A stretch of 64,000 nt of DNA. Origin: Thermodesulfobacteriota bacterium. GTDB taxonomy: Bacteria > Desulfobacterota_D > UBA1144 > Nemesobacterales > UBA2774. The position numbers and the translations under genes are program-made. Positions within the stretch are counted from its first letter, which is position 1. Each line of letters opens with the position of its first letter. The DNA lies in assembly GCA_021604765.1 (NCBI GenBank), contig BQJP01000011.1, positions 1 to 64,000 on the forward strand, given 5' to 3'. Below are positions 42,922 to 51,474 of this stretch, in pieces. The notes under the pieces are model-generated. The model saw only the letters and a list, made by a program, of their open reading frames with translations, searched no databases and had not been told where the DNA came from.

Positions 42922-44151
42922 TTAGTGCATCATTTTCTTTGCGTCTTTATGATTATTCTTATTGATGATACAGTATGTATGCCTAGCGATCATCAGTTCT
43001 TCATTGGTCTTTATAACGCGCACTGTTGTTGGGGTTCCAGCAATTGATATGATAGAAGAATTAGTTTCATTCTTACTAAGATTTAGCTGAATGCCTAGAA
43101 ATTCCATTTCGCTACAAATTCGTTTACGGATCTCAGGCGAATTTTCCCCAATACCACCTGTAAAAATTATAGTACCCACGCCTTCTAAAACGGATGCCAT
43201 AGCTCCTAAATATTTTTTTGCTTGATAGCAGAAAATATTGATTGCGTCAGCGGCGTGTGGATTTTCCGCTTCCTTTTCTAAAAGTTCTTTCATATCAGAG
43301 CTTATTCCCGATACTCCGTATAGGCCGGATTTTTTGTTAATGATTTCGTATAACTTCAGAGGAGTTGTTTTCTTTTCTTCAAGCAAGAAACTAATAATTC
43401 CAGGATCTAAATCACCCGAGCGTGTACTCATCATAAGTCCGCCCGTTGGCGTGAATCCCATTGTTGTGTCGACTCCCTTCCCATTCTTAACAGCAACCAT
43501 GCTTGCCCCGTTACCCAAATGAGCAATTATGATTCGACCATCAACCTCACTAGAGCCACCTTCTTTATTGAGTTCTTGAATTATGTATTCATATGACAGA
43601 CCGTGAAAGCCATAGCGCATTACACCTTCGTCCCAGAATTCTCTTGGAAGGGCAAACATTTTTGCTTGCTTGGGCATATTGTTGTGAAAAACTGTGTCGA
43701 AACAGGCAACTTGATTCAGATTCGTATATAAATTGCCAACAGTCTCTATCCCCTTTATTTGTTGAGATAAATGGTCAGGGGCAAGATAAGATATTTTCTT
43801 CAAGTTCGATATTAATTGAGAGGTGATAAAATGATGTGCGATGAAACTTGATCCGCCATTTACTAGCCTATGACCCACGGCATCTATTTTTTTGTTATAT
43901 TTATTATTCTCCAGCCAATTAAATAGAACTCTAAAGGCTGCTTCATGGTTAGGCAGTTCCATATCCAGTTCTATAAGATTAGGATTTAATGACTCGGCAA
44001 CCTGAAAAGTGCTTTCTCTTGACCCAATTCTGTCTATACTTCCTCTTATAATCAATTTTTCATTTTCTCCAATTTCATATATAGAAAACTTTAAGCTTGA
44101 TGAGCCACTATTAATTGCTAATATATAATTTCCCTTTTTATCATTATGCAT
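42922..44151 (-). CDS. ackA: Acetate kinase
   Basis: LAINSGSSSLKFSIYE, VGHRLVNGG, HLGNGASMVAVKNGKGVDTTMGFTPTGGLMMSTRSGDLDPGI. Confidence 0.95.
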   Translation of the reverse strand: MHNDKKGNYILAINSGSSSLKFSIYEIGENEKLIIRGSIDRIGSRESTFQVAESLNPNLIELDMELPNHEAAFRVLFNWLENNKYNKKIDAVGHRLVNGGSSFIAHHFITSQLISNLKKISYLAPDHLSQQIKGIETVGNLYTNLNQVACFDTVFHNNMPKQAKMFALPREFWDEGVMRYGFHGLSYEYIIQELNKEGGSSEVDGRIIIAHLGNGASMVAVKNGKGVDTTMGFTPTGGLMMSTRSGDLDPGIISFLLEEKKTTPLKLYEIINKKSGLYGVSGISSDMKELLEKEAENPHAADAINIFCYQAKKYLGAMASVLEGVGTIIFTGGIGENSPEIRKRICSEMEFLGIQLNLSKNETNSSIISIAGTPTTVRVIKTNEELMIARHTYCIINKNNHKDAKKMMH

Positions 44152-44190
44152 TATATTTGATTCATACTTTGTTATATCTCACAAAACTCT

Positions 44191-44361
44191 TTATCCCTTC
44201 TTCTTTCTTATTATTACTTTCACTTGGTATTTCTCTGGATTCATTTCAAACCGTAATTTGCATTCTTTGGAACAAAAGTAGTATTTCTTGCCGTTGTATT
44301 CAGATAGTTCATTAACTTTCTTTTCTTCCACTTCTTTCCCGCACATAGGATCTTTGACCAT
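44191..44361 (-). CDS. YHS-domain protein (56 aa)
   Basis: Reads MVKDPMCGKEVEEKKVNELSEYNGKKYYFCSKECKLRFEMNPEKYQVKVIIRKKKG; not in the ORF track. Confidence 0.85.
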   Translation of the reverse strand: MVKDPMCGKEVEEKKVNELSEYNGKKYYFCSKECKLRFEMNPEKYQVKVIIRKKKG

Positions 44362-44510
44362 TTTGTGAAGTCACCTTTTTTATCATCGATACTATACTTC
44401 TGAACATTAATGAGATACTTACAAAATATTACTCTAGGTCTTCCCCAGGCTACTCCAAGTTGGCGGTAGGTGGAAATGAAAAAACGAGCCCGGGGAAGAT
44501 ATGTTCAACA

Positions 44511-44888
44511 CTAATGTTGATGAGAATCGTGATCGTCAGTGCCCTCGGCCATACCCCTATGATGTTTCGCCATAGATTTATATGCCTCAGCAGACTCACT
44601 ATTCTTATCAGATAATTTGGAGCAGTGATCAGTCATTCCGCTCATAGGCTTACTTCTTTTAGCATATGTCTCTCCCATCGTCTCATGCATCTTTGACATC
44701 TTTTCCATCTGAGCAGCCTGCACTTCATAGTATTCTGCTATTTTAATATGATCTTCCGGTGTCTCAGCAGTTTCTATGAGCACAATAATATCTTCTTCCT
44801 CAGCTGCATTTGTTGATAATCCGCCCATTAGAGAAACAACCAACATTGACAAAACAAAGATTGTTAAAATAAGGTGTAAATTTTTCAT
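44511..44888 (-). CDS. Secreted small protein with His-rich C-terminus
   Basis: Signal peptide; TDDHDSHQH tail. Confidence 0.6.
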   Translation of the reverse strand: MKNLHLILTIFVLSMLVVSLMGGLSTNAAEEEDIIVLIETAETPEDHIKIAEYYEVQAAQMEKMSKMHETMGETYAKRSKPMSGMTDHCSKLSDKNSESAEAYKSMAKHHRGMAEGTDDHDSHQH

Positions 44889-44927
44889 TTACATCACCTC
44901 CTATATTTAGATATATTTTTTTAACGT

Positions 44928-45446
44928 TCAAATTTGTTTATTTAATGAATCTCTATCATTTTCTATCGGATCCTTATTCTTCCTCATATCGTTAGGTTTA
45001 AAGTTCATCATTCCTATTAATTTGTTGAAATTATCAAGTCCGACTGCATGTCTTATTGCTGTAAGTGCATCAATAGACGTTAGTGCGTTCTCCAAAGTGA
45101 GAATAACAGATATCTTAATGGCCGATTTTAGTTCTTCAGTATTAAAATCCGGGTTTTTTAACAAGTCCATTACTTTCATTTCAGAAATCCGAAAAGCCGC
45201 CTCTTTTTGGATCATTGGGTATAGATAATCTTTCTTAACATTATCCAGTTCTTTTCTCTGTGAATCTGTGAGCTCTAAAGTACTTGCATTCAGAAGAAAG
45301 TACTGAACCAACATATAACTCTCTACTTTCTTTTTCATCGCTTTGGGTTCATCTTTACTGTCACCACTTCCTTCTATCACTTGTTGGGTAAAAGAGAAAC
45401 TTGTAAGATATAAAGATATAAGCAGCATTTGAAATAATATTTTCAT
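44928..45446 (-). CDS. Secreted hypothetical protein (Spy/CpxP-like helical character)
   Basis: Signal peptide; LELTDSQRKELDNVKKDYLYPMIQKEAAFRISEMKVMDLL resembles periplasmic helical metal-stress proteins. Confidence 0.45.
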   Translation of the reverse strand: MKILFQMLLISLYLTSFSFTQQVIEGSGDSKDEPKAMKKKVESYMLVQYFLLNASTLELTDSQRKELDNVKKDYLYPMIQKEAAFRISEMKVMDLLKNPDFNTEELKSAIKISVILTLENALTSIDALTAIRHAVGLDNFNKLIGMMNFKPNDMRKNKDPIENDRDSLNKQI

Positions 45447-45448
45447 AG

Positions 45449-45676
45449 TTAATCCTTTTCTCTTATTATCTCTTCTTTCATCTTCTCAAAATTCTCTTTA
45501 CTTATTTTGCCTTTAGCATATCTCTCTTGAAGTGATTCGAGAGATGATTTTTTAAACTGACTTTTAGAATTAAACCACCTAACAAGCGCCACAATACCAA
45601 AAACAAAAGCCAGCCAAAAAACAATAAAGAACACCCAAATTCCCCAATGCCATGCTAAAATATCGTGAATATGCAT
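45449..45676 (-). CDS. SHOCT-domain small membrane protein
   Basis: TM segment followed by SLESLQERYAKGKISKENFEKMKEEI. Confidence 0.8.
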   Translation of the reverse strand: MHIHDILAWHWGIWVFFIVFWLAFVFGIVALVRWFNSKSQFKKSSLESLQERYAKGKISKENFEKMKEEIIREKD

Positions 45677-45772
45677 GTTAATTATCGACCATGACTATTT
45701 TCATCTTATGTCTTTAACGTGAGGTCTTTTGCAAACCCTTATTTTTAATATAATTTCTAGAGTCGATAGAAA

Positions 45773-46453
45773 TTATTTTTTCTTACTCAGTCCCTGCAAA
45801 TAGACAATAATATCAATTATTTCCTTCTGATCCATGACGTTTCCCCAACCCGGCATTAAGGGCGATTTATCCACGCTGGCTCCGCCATATGTTATTACCT
45901 CAAGTAGGTATGCGTCTGATAAAGTTTGCATATATTCTTCATCCGCTAAATCTCTCGGTTTTGGTCTCATGCTAACGGCAGCTGGTCCGTCTCCCTTGCC
46001 CGAGGTTCCATGGCAAGCAGCACAGTTTCTTTTATATAAAGCCTTTCCGTTTATAACATCAGCATTTTCTGCATCAAGAATTAATTCTTGTCCCGTTATC
46101 TCGGTCGTCTTATCCGCTGATGTCGGAGCTATCGGTTGTGGCGGAGGGTCATTTGTTTCCTGAAGGAATTTGGTTATCGCTCTTGCCTGAGCGGCGGGAA
46201 TTCCGCCTATAACTCGCATATGGCTCACAATTATATTCCACTGAGCGTCGTTATACTCCTGAGGGCTTCTTACATTATGACATCTGCTGCAGTTCTGCGA
46301 CCAAAGATCCGCTCCGCTTAACTCACTCTCCTTCAGTTCTTCTTTAAGTTCCATCTCCCCTTGTCCGTAAGATTTGTCTCCCAAAGAAATCGAGACAACC
46401 ATTAGGAGCAGGCCTAAGAATAATGATATTTTTTTTAGCGTATATTTTTTCAT
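45773..46453 (-). CDS. Di-domain cytochrome c
   Basis: Two heme motifs, CSRCH and CAACH; signal peptide. Confidence 0.88.
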   Translation of the reverse strand: MKKYTLKKISLFLGLLLMVVSISLGDKSYGQGEMELKEELKESELSGADLWSQNCSRCHNVRSPQEYNDAQWNIIVSHMRVIGGIPAAQARAITKFLQETNDPPPQPIAPTSADKTTEITGQELILDAENADVINGKALYKRNCAACHGTSGKGDGPAAVSMRPKPRDLADEEYMQTLSDAYLLEVITYGGASVDKSPLMPGWGNVMDQKEIIDIIVYLQGLSKKK

Positions 46454-46491
46454 TTTATGTTACCTCCTTTCCCTATTTTCAAACTAAGATC

Positions 46492-47835
46492 CTAGAAACC
46501 AAACGCCCATTGCAATAAGACTCTATCTGGTAACCCATCATTAAATTCATAGGCAATTTTCAAAGGTACGCTTGACAAAAGCCACCAGTCAAGCCCAATT
46601 GCATACTGCTCCTCGTCCCGTCCTGGTAGATAATTTTTGCCGTATCTGAAAACAGGCTCAAGCCCGTTTATGAAACCGCCGAGATAACGGTTTTCTATGG
46701 AAATATCGGACAACCTGTAAGAACCCTGGGCATAATATCCGGTCTTCTTAGTCTCACCACTGCCTACATTATCGTTCTTAAGGTGTATGAACTCTGCGAG
46801 TACTAACAACCCTCTGTATTGATATTCTGTGTCGAACCCATACATGAAGAAATTTATATCATCCTCGGCATCACCAAACATAAGCGATCCTCCGACTTCC
46901 CAATTCCATACCGGCAGCAAACCTATCCTTCCACCAAACGCTTTGTTGGAATTTATATCTGTGAAGTTGTTTCCAAAAACTAAATTTGTTTGTGTACCGC
47001 CGTTTCCATTTTCTTCGGGTTCGTCGCCTTCATTAGCGGTAGTTGTTGTTTCATCATTATCATCTCCACCTGATTCCTCGCCGTGATCGTCCTCAGATTC
47101 AATTCTCGGCCCGTTTACAAGGTAAAAGGCGTAATTGATTTTCGATCCTTCAAACATGTTAAGCGCAAAACCGCCGCTGACTTGCGCTCCAATATCACTC
47201 AGTACAGGGACTATACCCCCTTCGTCGTGTCCTCCGTAAATAATCGGTCGACTCGGCATCTTGTTAATCCATGTGGGGTGGAACCTTTGTGAAAAGACGT
47301 TAAACGGCAATATTATTTTTCCCGCACTCAATGTCACATAGTCATTAAGAAAAAAGTCTATCTCACCTATTTCTAAACCTATTTCGAGTTCATCGTCTTC
47401 TAGTTCAAACTCAGGCTCTATAATTACGTGCAAGTTTTTATATAGTTGGTAATGAAATACCGGAGCAAAAACAGCGCTGAATGTACTTGGATTACCATCC
47501 GCTTTATTAAAACCAACAGCACCGTAACCAGTGAAAAGTGTTTTGGACGTATTGAATATGCCGAATTTTTGGATCCTTTCATCAACATAAGATCCAATTG
47601 AAGTGGAAGCCTGCTCCTGTGATTCTTCCTGATCACGGATAACCTGCTCTACCATCTTTTTTTCTTCGGCTCTTTGTTTCTCTAAGTCTTCGACCCTTTG
47701 GTTTAGCCTTCTTATTTCCTCCTTAAGAATCTTTAATTCACCATCTGTATCTTGAGCACTAACTGGATTTAATGCGAAGACCAATAGAAAGGAAATAATT
47801 AATAAAAAAATGAAAATAGAATTGTTTAATCTCAT
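46492..47835 (-). CDS. Outer-membrane porin-like protein with N-terminal coiled coil and acidic insert
   Basis: Signal peptide, heptad region LKEEIRRLNQRVEDLEKQRAEEKK, beta-barrel pattern with C-terminal VLLQWAFGF. Confidence 0.7.
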   Translation of the reverse strand: MRLNNSIFIFLLIISFLLVFALNPVSAQDTDGELKILKEEIRRLNQRVEDLEKQRAEEKKMVEQVIRDQEESQEQASTSIGSYVDERIQKFGIFNTSKTLFTGYGAVGFNKADGNPSTFSAVFAPVFHYQLYKNLHVIIEPEFELEDDELEIGLEIGEIDFFLNDYVTLSAGKIILPFNVFSQRFHPTWINKMPSRPIIYGGHDEGGIVPVLSDIGAQVSGGFALNMFEGSKINYAFYLVNGPRIESEDDHGEESGGDDNDETTTTANEGDEPEENGNGGTQTNLVFGNNFTDINSNKAFGGRIGLLPVWNWEVGGSLMFGDAEDDINFFMYGFDTEYQYRGLLVLAEFIHLKNDNVGSGETKKTGYYAQGSYRLSDISIENRYLGGFINGLEPVFRYGKNYLPGRDEEQYAIGLDWWLLSSVPLKIAYEFNDGLPDRVLLQWAFGF

Positions 47836-47943
47836 CTTACCAATCTCCGTTTTGTAAAATCTGTATCAAATCAATACTTAAAAAACTCATCAGGCCCTGT
47901 CCTTGTATCAAATCCATCCAAACGGTGTTTGTACTTGTAATAA

Positions 47944-47959
47944 TGCAAGTTGAATACCA
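47944..47959 (-). promoter_or_regulatory. Sigma-54 promoter TGGTAT-N5-TTGCA upstream of the porin/cytochrome operon
   Basis: GG and GC dinucleotides at exact -24/-12 spacing; 109 nt before the 47835 start. Confidence 0.6.
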
Positions 47960-48056
47960 GAGAAATCAAAATTGCCATTCTGGCGCTAACAGCCTGAAAT
48001 AAAACAATTTATTATTCTTGAGAAGAACTATGGAATTATGATCATTTCAATTTCGC

Positions 48057-48092
48057 TGTTGAAAATTCAACACATGGCGTTGGATATCCAAC
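48057..48092. promoter_or_regulatory. Tandem palindromic enhancer (UAS): TGTTGAAAATTCAACA and GTTGGATATCCAAC, centres 21 bp apart
   Basis: Two inverted repeats sharing GTTGRAWATYCAAC, placed between two divergent sigma-54 promoters. Confidence 0.65.
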
Positions 48093-48177
48093 TATAAAAA
48101 GGGCTGAACAAATTATTCAAACAGGAAATCATTAGAAAAATTAGCGATCAAAGCTGAATAGCTCTACTCTAGTCTCA

Positions 48178-48193
48178 TGGCATATAACTTGCC
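48178..48193 (+). promoter_or_regulatory. Sigma-54 promoter TGGCAT-N5-TTGCC upstream of the histidine kinase
   Basis: Exact -24/-12 spacing; about 135 nt before the 48329 start. Confidence 0.7.
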
Positions 48194-48328
48194 AACTTAT
48201 ATAAGACAGTATTATTGAGATATGCATGAGTGAAGGATTTAAGCTTATTAGGAAAGATTTATGGATAATTTTACAAAAACGTTATAACATGTGCTTAACC
48301 AGATATTTCATAGTAGAATTATAGAGTT

Positions 48329-49417
48329 ATGATGCTTAATCAATGGAAAATCAACAAACTTAGTCTTAGATTGGGTCTAATTATAATTATTGTTTTAGTA
48401 GTTGGATTAGGCTCTCTTCATTTTTTTACTGATAGAGAGATGTTCGAAGCTTATCAACATTTCTATTATGTACCAATTATACTCGCAGCAATTTGGTTTG
48501 GTTGGCTTGGAGGCTTAATTGTATCACTTATTATATCCTTGACTTATATACTCGAACTAATCGTTAGCCCTTTTAACGTTATGGGGCTCTATTCAGAAAT
48601 ACTTTTTTATATTCTTGTAGGTGTCGGGATCGGTTTTCTGGTGGATATAGAAAAAAAACAAAAAGAGAAGTTAGAAGAAACGTCTGAAGAACTAAGTAAA
48701 GCATATATAAAGCTACAAAACACCTATGAGATGCTTAGGCAATCGGATAGACTGGCTCTATTAGGGCAGCTTTCCGCAGGACTTACACACGAGATTAGAA
48801 ATCCACTCGGTTCTATCAAGGGAGCAGTAGATATACTAGAAAATGAGTTTGATAAAGAAAACCAAAAATATGAATTCGTACTAATAATTAAAGATGAAAT
48901 AAAAAGACTTAATCGGCTTCTAATGAACTTTACTCGCTATGCAAAACCCCCTGAGTTAGAATTACGAGAGGTTGATATAAAAGAAATCATTAATCCAGTG
49001 ATTAGTCTTATAAGAGCTACAGCAAAACAAGATAATGTTAAGATATTAACAGAATTGGGTAGCGACCTCCCTCCAATCTTGGTAGATTCCGAACAACTGA
49101 AGCAGGTATTTTTTAATATTATACTAAACGGTGTTCAGTCTATGCCCTCAGGGGGCAACCTGAAAATCAAAACTGTAAGAAACGACAATCATTTAGAAGT
49201 ATCGATCGAGGATGAGGGAATCGGAATCGAAACTGAGAAGCTACGTAAAATCTTTGAGCCCTTTTTTACAACCAAAGAAAACGGTACTGGTTTAGGCCTA
49301 GCAATTTCATATCAGCTGGTTAAAAAACATGGCGGAGATATAAGCATTCACCCGAACACTAAACGAGGTTTAACATTCTGTGTAAAGATCCCTATAGAGC
49401 AAAGTGATGAAAAATAA
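48329..49417 (+). CDS. Membrane sensor histidine kinase (NtrB/ZraS-like)
   Basis: GLTHEIRNPLGSIKGAVDIL H-box, G boxes, FEPFFTTKENGTGLGLAIS. Confidence 0.92.
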   Translation: MMLNQWKINKLSLRLGLIIIIVLVVGLGSLHFFTDREMFEAYQHFYYVPIILAAIWFGWLGGLIVSLIISLTYILELIVSPFNVMGLYSEILFYILVGVGIGFLVDIEKKQKEKLEETSEELSKAYIKLQNTYEMLRQSDRLALLGQLSAGLTHEIRNPLGSIKGAVDILENEFDKENQKYEFVLIIKDEIKRLNRLLMNFTRYAKPPELELREVDIKEIINPVISLIRATAKQDNVKILTELGSDLPPILVDSEQLKQVFFNIILNGVQSMPSGGNLKIKTVRNDNHLEVSIEDEGIGIETEKLRKIFEPFFTTKENGTGLGLAISYQLVKKHGGDISIHPNTKRGLTFCVKIPIEQSDEK

Positions 49418-50795
49418 AACTATCTTATTGATAGATGATGATAAAAGCTTTAGAAGAGTAATAGAATATCAACTCGTCGAAGAGGGGTATGAAGTAATTA
49501 CTGCAGACAATGGGTCTATAGGTCTCGATATATTAAGTAATCAAAAAATCGACTTGGTTATAACCGATATTCGTATGCCTGAAATGGATGGTTTGGAACT
49601 TCTTAAAAAATTAAAAGAAATTTCATATGATGGGATTGTAATTGTTGTAACTGCATACGGATCAATTGAGTCGGCTGTAGAAGCTATGAGGTTAGGAGCT
49701 AATGACTATATAACAAAACCAGTAGACAAGAATGAGCTCTTACTTAAGGTTGAAAAAGCTCTTAAGTACAAAGACCTTTTGATTGAGAATAAGACCCTCC
49801 GGGAATTTTTATCGGGATCATTCAATTTCGATAATATGATCGGTAAATCATCGGCATTGAAAGAAGTCTATGAGATTGTTAGTCAGGTCGCTAACATCGA
49901 TTCTTCTATTTTAATTCAAGGTGAAAGTGGTACGGGGAAGGAAGTACTGGCTAAAGCGATTCACTTTAACAGTCTCAGAAACACTAAACCTTTTGTTGTC
50001 GTAAATTGTGGCGCAATCCCGGAGAACTTACTTGAATCTGAGCTTTTTGGTTATAAGCGGGGTAGTTTCACTGATGCTAGAACAGATAAAGCTGGAAAAT
50101 TTGAAGCCGCTGAAGGAGGTACTATCTTCCTTGACGAAATAAGCGAACTACCTTTAAAACTCCAGGTCAAAATTCTAAGAACACTTCAGGATAAAGAAAT
50201 TGATAAAATCGGCGAGCTAAAGCCACGCAAGGTAGATGTACGAATTATTGCGGCTACAAATCAAGATCTTAAAAAATTAGTATATGAGAAACAGTTTAGG
50301 GATGATCTTTTTTATCGCCTGAGTGTTATTCCGATAAGTCTACCACCGCTCAGGGAAAGACAAGGGGATATACCGCTTCTAGCTGTTAATTTTCTTGATA
50401 AGTTTGCTAAGCTATTTGGCAAGAATGGTATAAATTATGATGATGAGGTTATTAAGGTCTTCTGTAAATATCATTGGCCGGGAAATATTCGAGAACTTGA
50501 AAATTTGATTCATAGGCTAGTGGTGCTTTGTCAAGGTGAGATTATTTCTAAAAATGATCTGCCAAAAGAGCTCCTCGAAGGAAAAATATCTGAGGCACTA
50601 GATTACATACTGCCTATCCCTGAAAGTGGTATCGACTTAAAGAATTTGGAAAGAGAATTAATTGTTCAAGCTCTTATAAAGAAGAATTGGAATCAGACTC
50701 AGGCAGCTAAACTATTGAATATATCACGAAATTCCCTAATTTACAGCATGCAAAAATATGGTATCAAACACCAAGTACCCAGTGATAAAAACTAA
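49404..50795 (+). CDS. Sigma-54-dependent response regulator (NtrC/ZraR family)
   Basis: Receiver DIRMPEMDG; GESGTGKEVLAKAIH; GAFTGA-equivalent reads GSFTDA; Fis-type HTH WNQTQAAKLLNISRNSLIYSMQKY. Confidence 0.95.
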   Translation: MMKNKTILLIDDDKSFRRVIEYQLVEEGYEVITADNGSIGLDILSNQKIDLVITDIRMPEMDGLELLKKLKEISYDGIVIVVTAYGSIESAVEAMRLGANDYITKPVDKNELLLKVEKALKYKDLLIENKTLREFLSGSFNFDNMIGKSSALKEVYEIVSQVANIDSSILIQGESGTGKEVLAKAIHFNSLRNTKPFVVVNCGAIPENLLESELFGYKRGSFTDARTDKAGKFEAAEGGTIFLDEISELPLKLQVKILRTLQDKEIDKIGELKPRKVDVRIIAATNQDLKKLVYEKQFRDDLFYRLSVIPISLPPLRERQGDIPLLAVNFLDKFAKLFGKNGINYDDEVIKVFCKYHWPGNIRELENLIHRLVVLCQGEIISKNDLPKELLEGKISEALDYILPIPESGIDLKNLERELIVQALIKKNWNQTQAAKLLNISRNSLIYSMQKYGIKHQVPSDKN

Positions 50796-50839
50796 TAGAA
50801 AGTATTTGTGTAATAATTCGTATAACTACCCAAAATAAT

Positions 50840-51064
50840 TCAATGATATCCTTGCTTATCTTTATGCTCTGTTAAATTTGGCTCCATAGAATGGGGTCTT
50901 ATTGAGTCGCATTTTGTCTTGTCATCAGGGTTCTTATCAATACACTCCTGATATTCTTGATAGCCATAACTTCCAGGACTCTCTGAAAAAATCGGACGAT
51001 ACGAACAACTCGCAAAAAGAACAATAGTAAAAATTATCATCAACAATTTTATGGTTAACCTCAT
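50840..51064 (-). CDS. Small lipoprotein
   Basis: Lipobox LFASCSY. Confidence 0.6.
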   Translation of the reverse strand: MRLTIKLLMIIFTIVLFASCSYRPIFSESPGSYGYQEYQECIDKNPDDKTKCDSIRPHSMEPNLTEHKDKQGYH

Positions 51065-51078
51065 AAATTAACTGTAAA

Positions 51079-51094
51079 GGCAATTAATATGCCA
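51079..51094 (-). promoter_or_regulatory. Sigma-54 promoter TGGCAT-N5-TTGCC upstream of the small lipoprotein
   Basis: Reverse complement of GGCAATTAATATGCCA; exact spacing. Confidence 0.65.
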
Positions 51095-51210
51095 ATAGAG
51101 AATATCAAAGTATGGAGTACTTATACTACCAAAAAATTTAGAAATATTATGATTTTCCTTGATTAAGTACACAAATAAGTAAATCAGGATGATGATTTTC
51201 AAACGCCTAT

Positions 51211-51226
51211 TGTTGTATTTTCAACA
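51211..51226. promoter_or_regulatory. Candidate UAS TGTTGTATTTTCAACA matching the 48057 palindrome
   Basis: Same 16-nt frame TGTTGNANNTTCAACA; lies between two divergent sigma-54 promoters. Confidence 0.6.
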
Positions 51227-51365
51227 GTTCGAAGATTAAATAATCATTTTAGATAAAGAGAATTATATTTTTATCCCTAGTTTTTATTCATAAATGATTT
51301 TATTGGCCAAAATAAATATTAAATCTGCTGTCTCTGTTCTGAACTAAGAAATGTAAATGCTTATA

Positions 51366-51381
51366 TGGCACTTAAATTGCC
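51366..51381 (+). promoter_or_regulatory. Sigma-54 promoter TGGCAC-N5-TTGCC upstream of the antiporter
   Basis: Consensus TGGCAC and TTGC at exact spacing. Confidence 0.75.
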
Positions 51382-51474
51382 ATACTAAAAATATAAAAAC
51401 TATAAACTTCATTTTAGTAGCGACCGGAGAAAAAAATAAGCGTAAAACACTTTGACCCATTATCACTGATTTTA

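Noticed and set aside
44501-44520. Inverted repeat TCAACA-CTAA-TGTTGA as another response-regulator site
   Set aside because: Arms are in the opposite order to TGTTGA...TCAACA, it overlaps the stop of the 44511 gene, and no -24/-12 promoter lies nearby.
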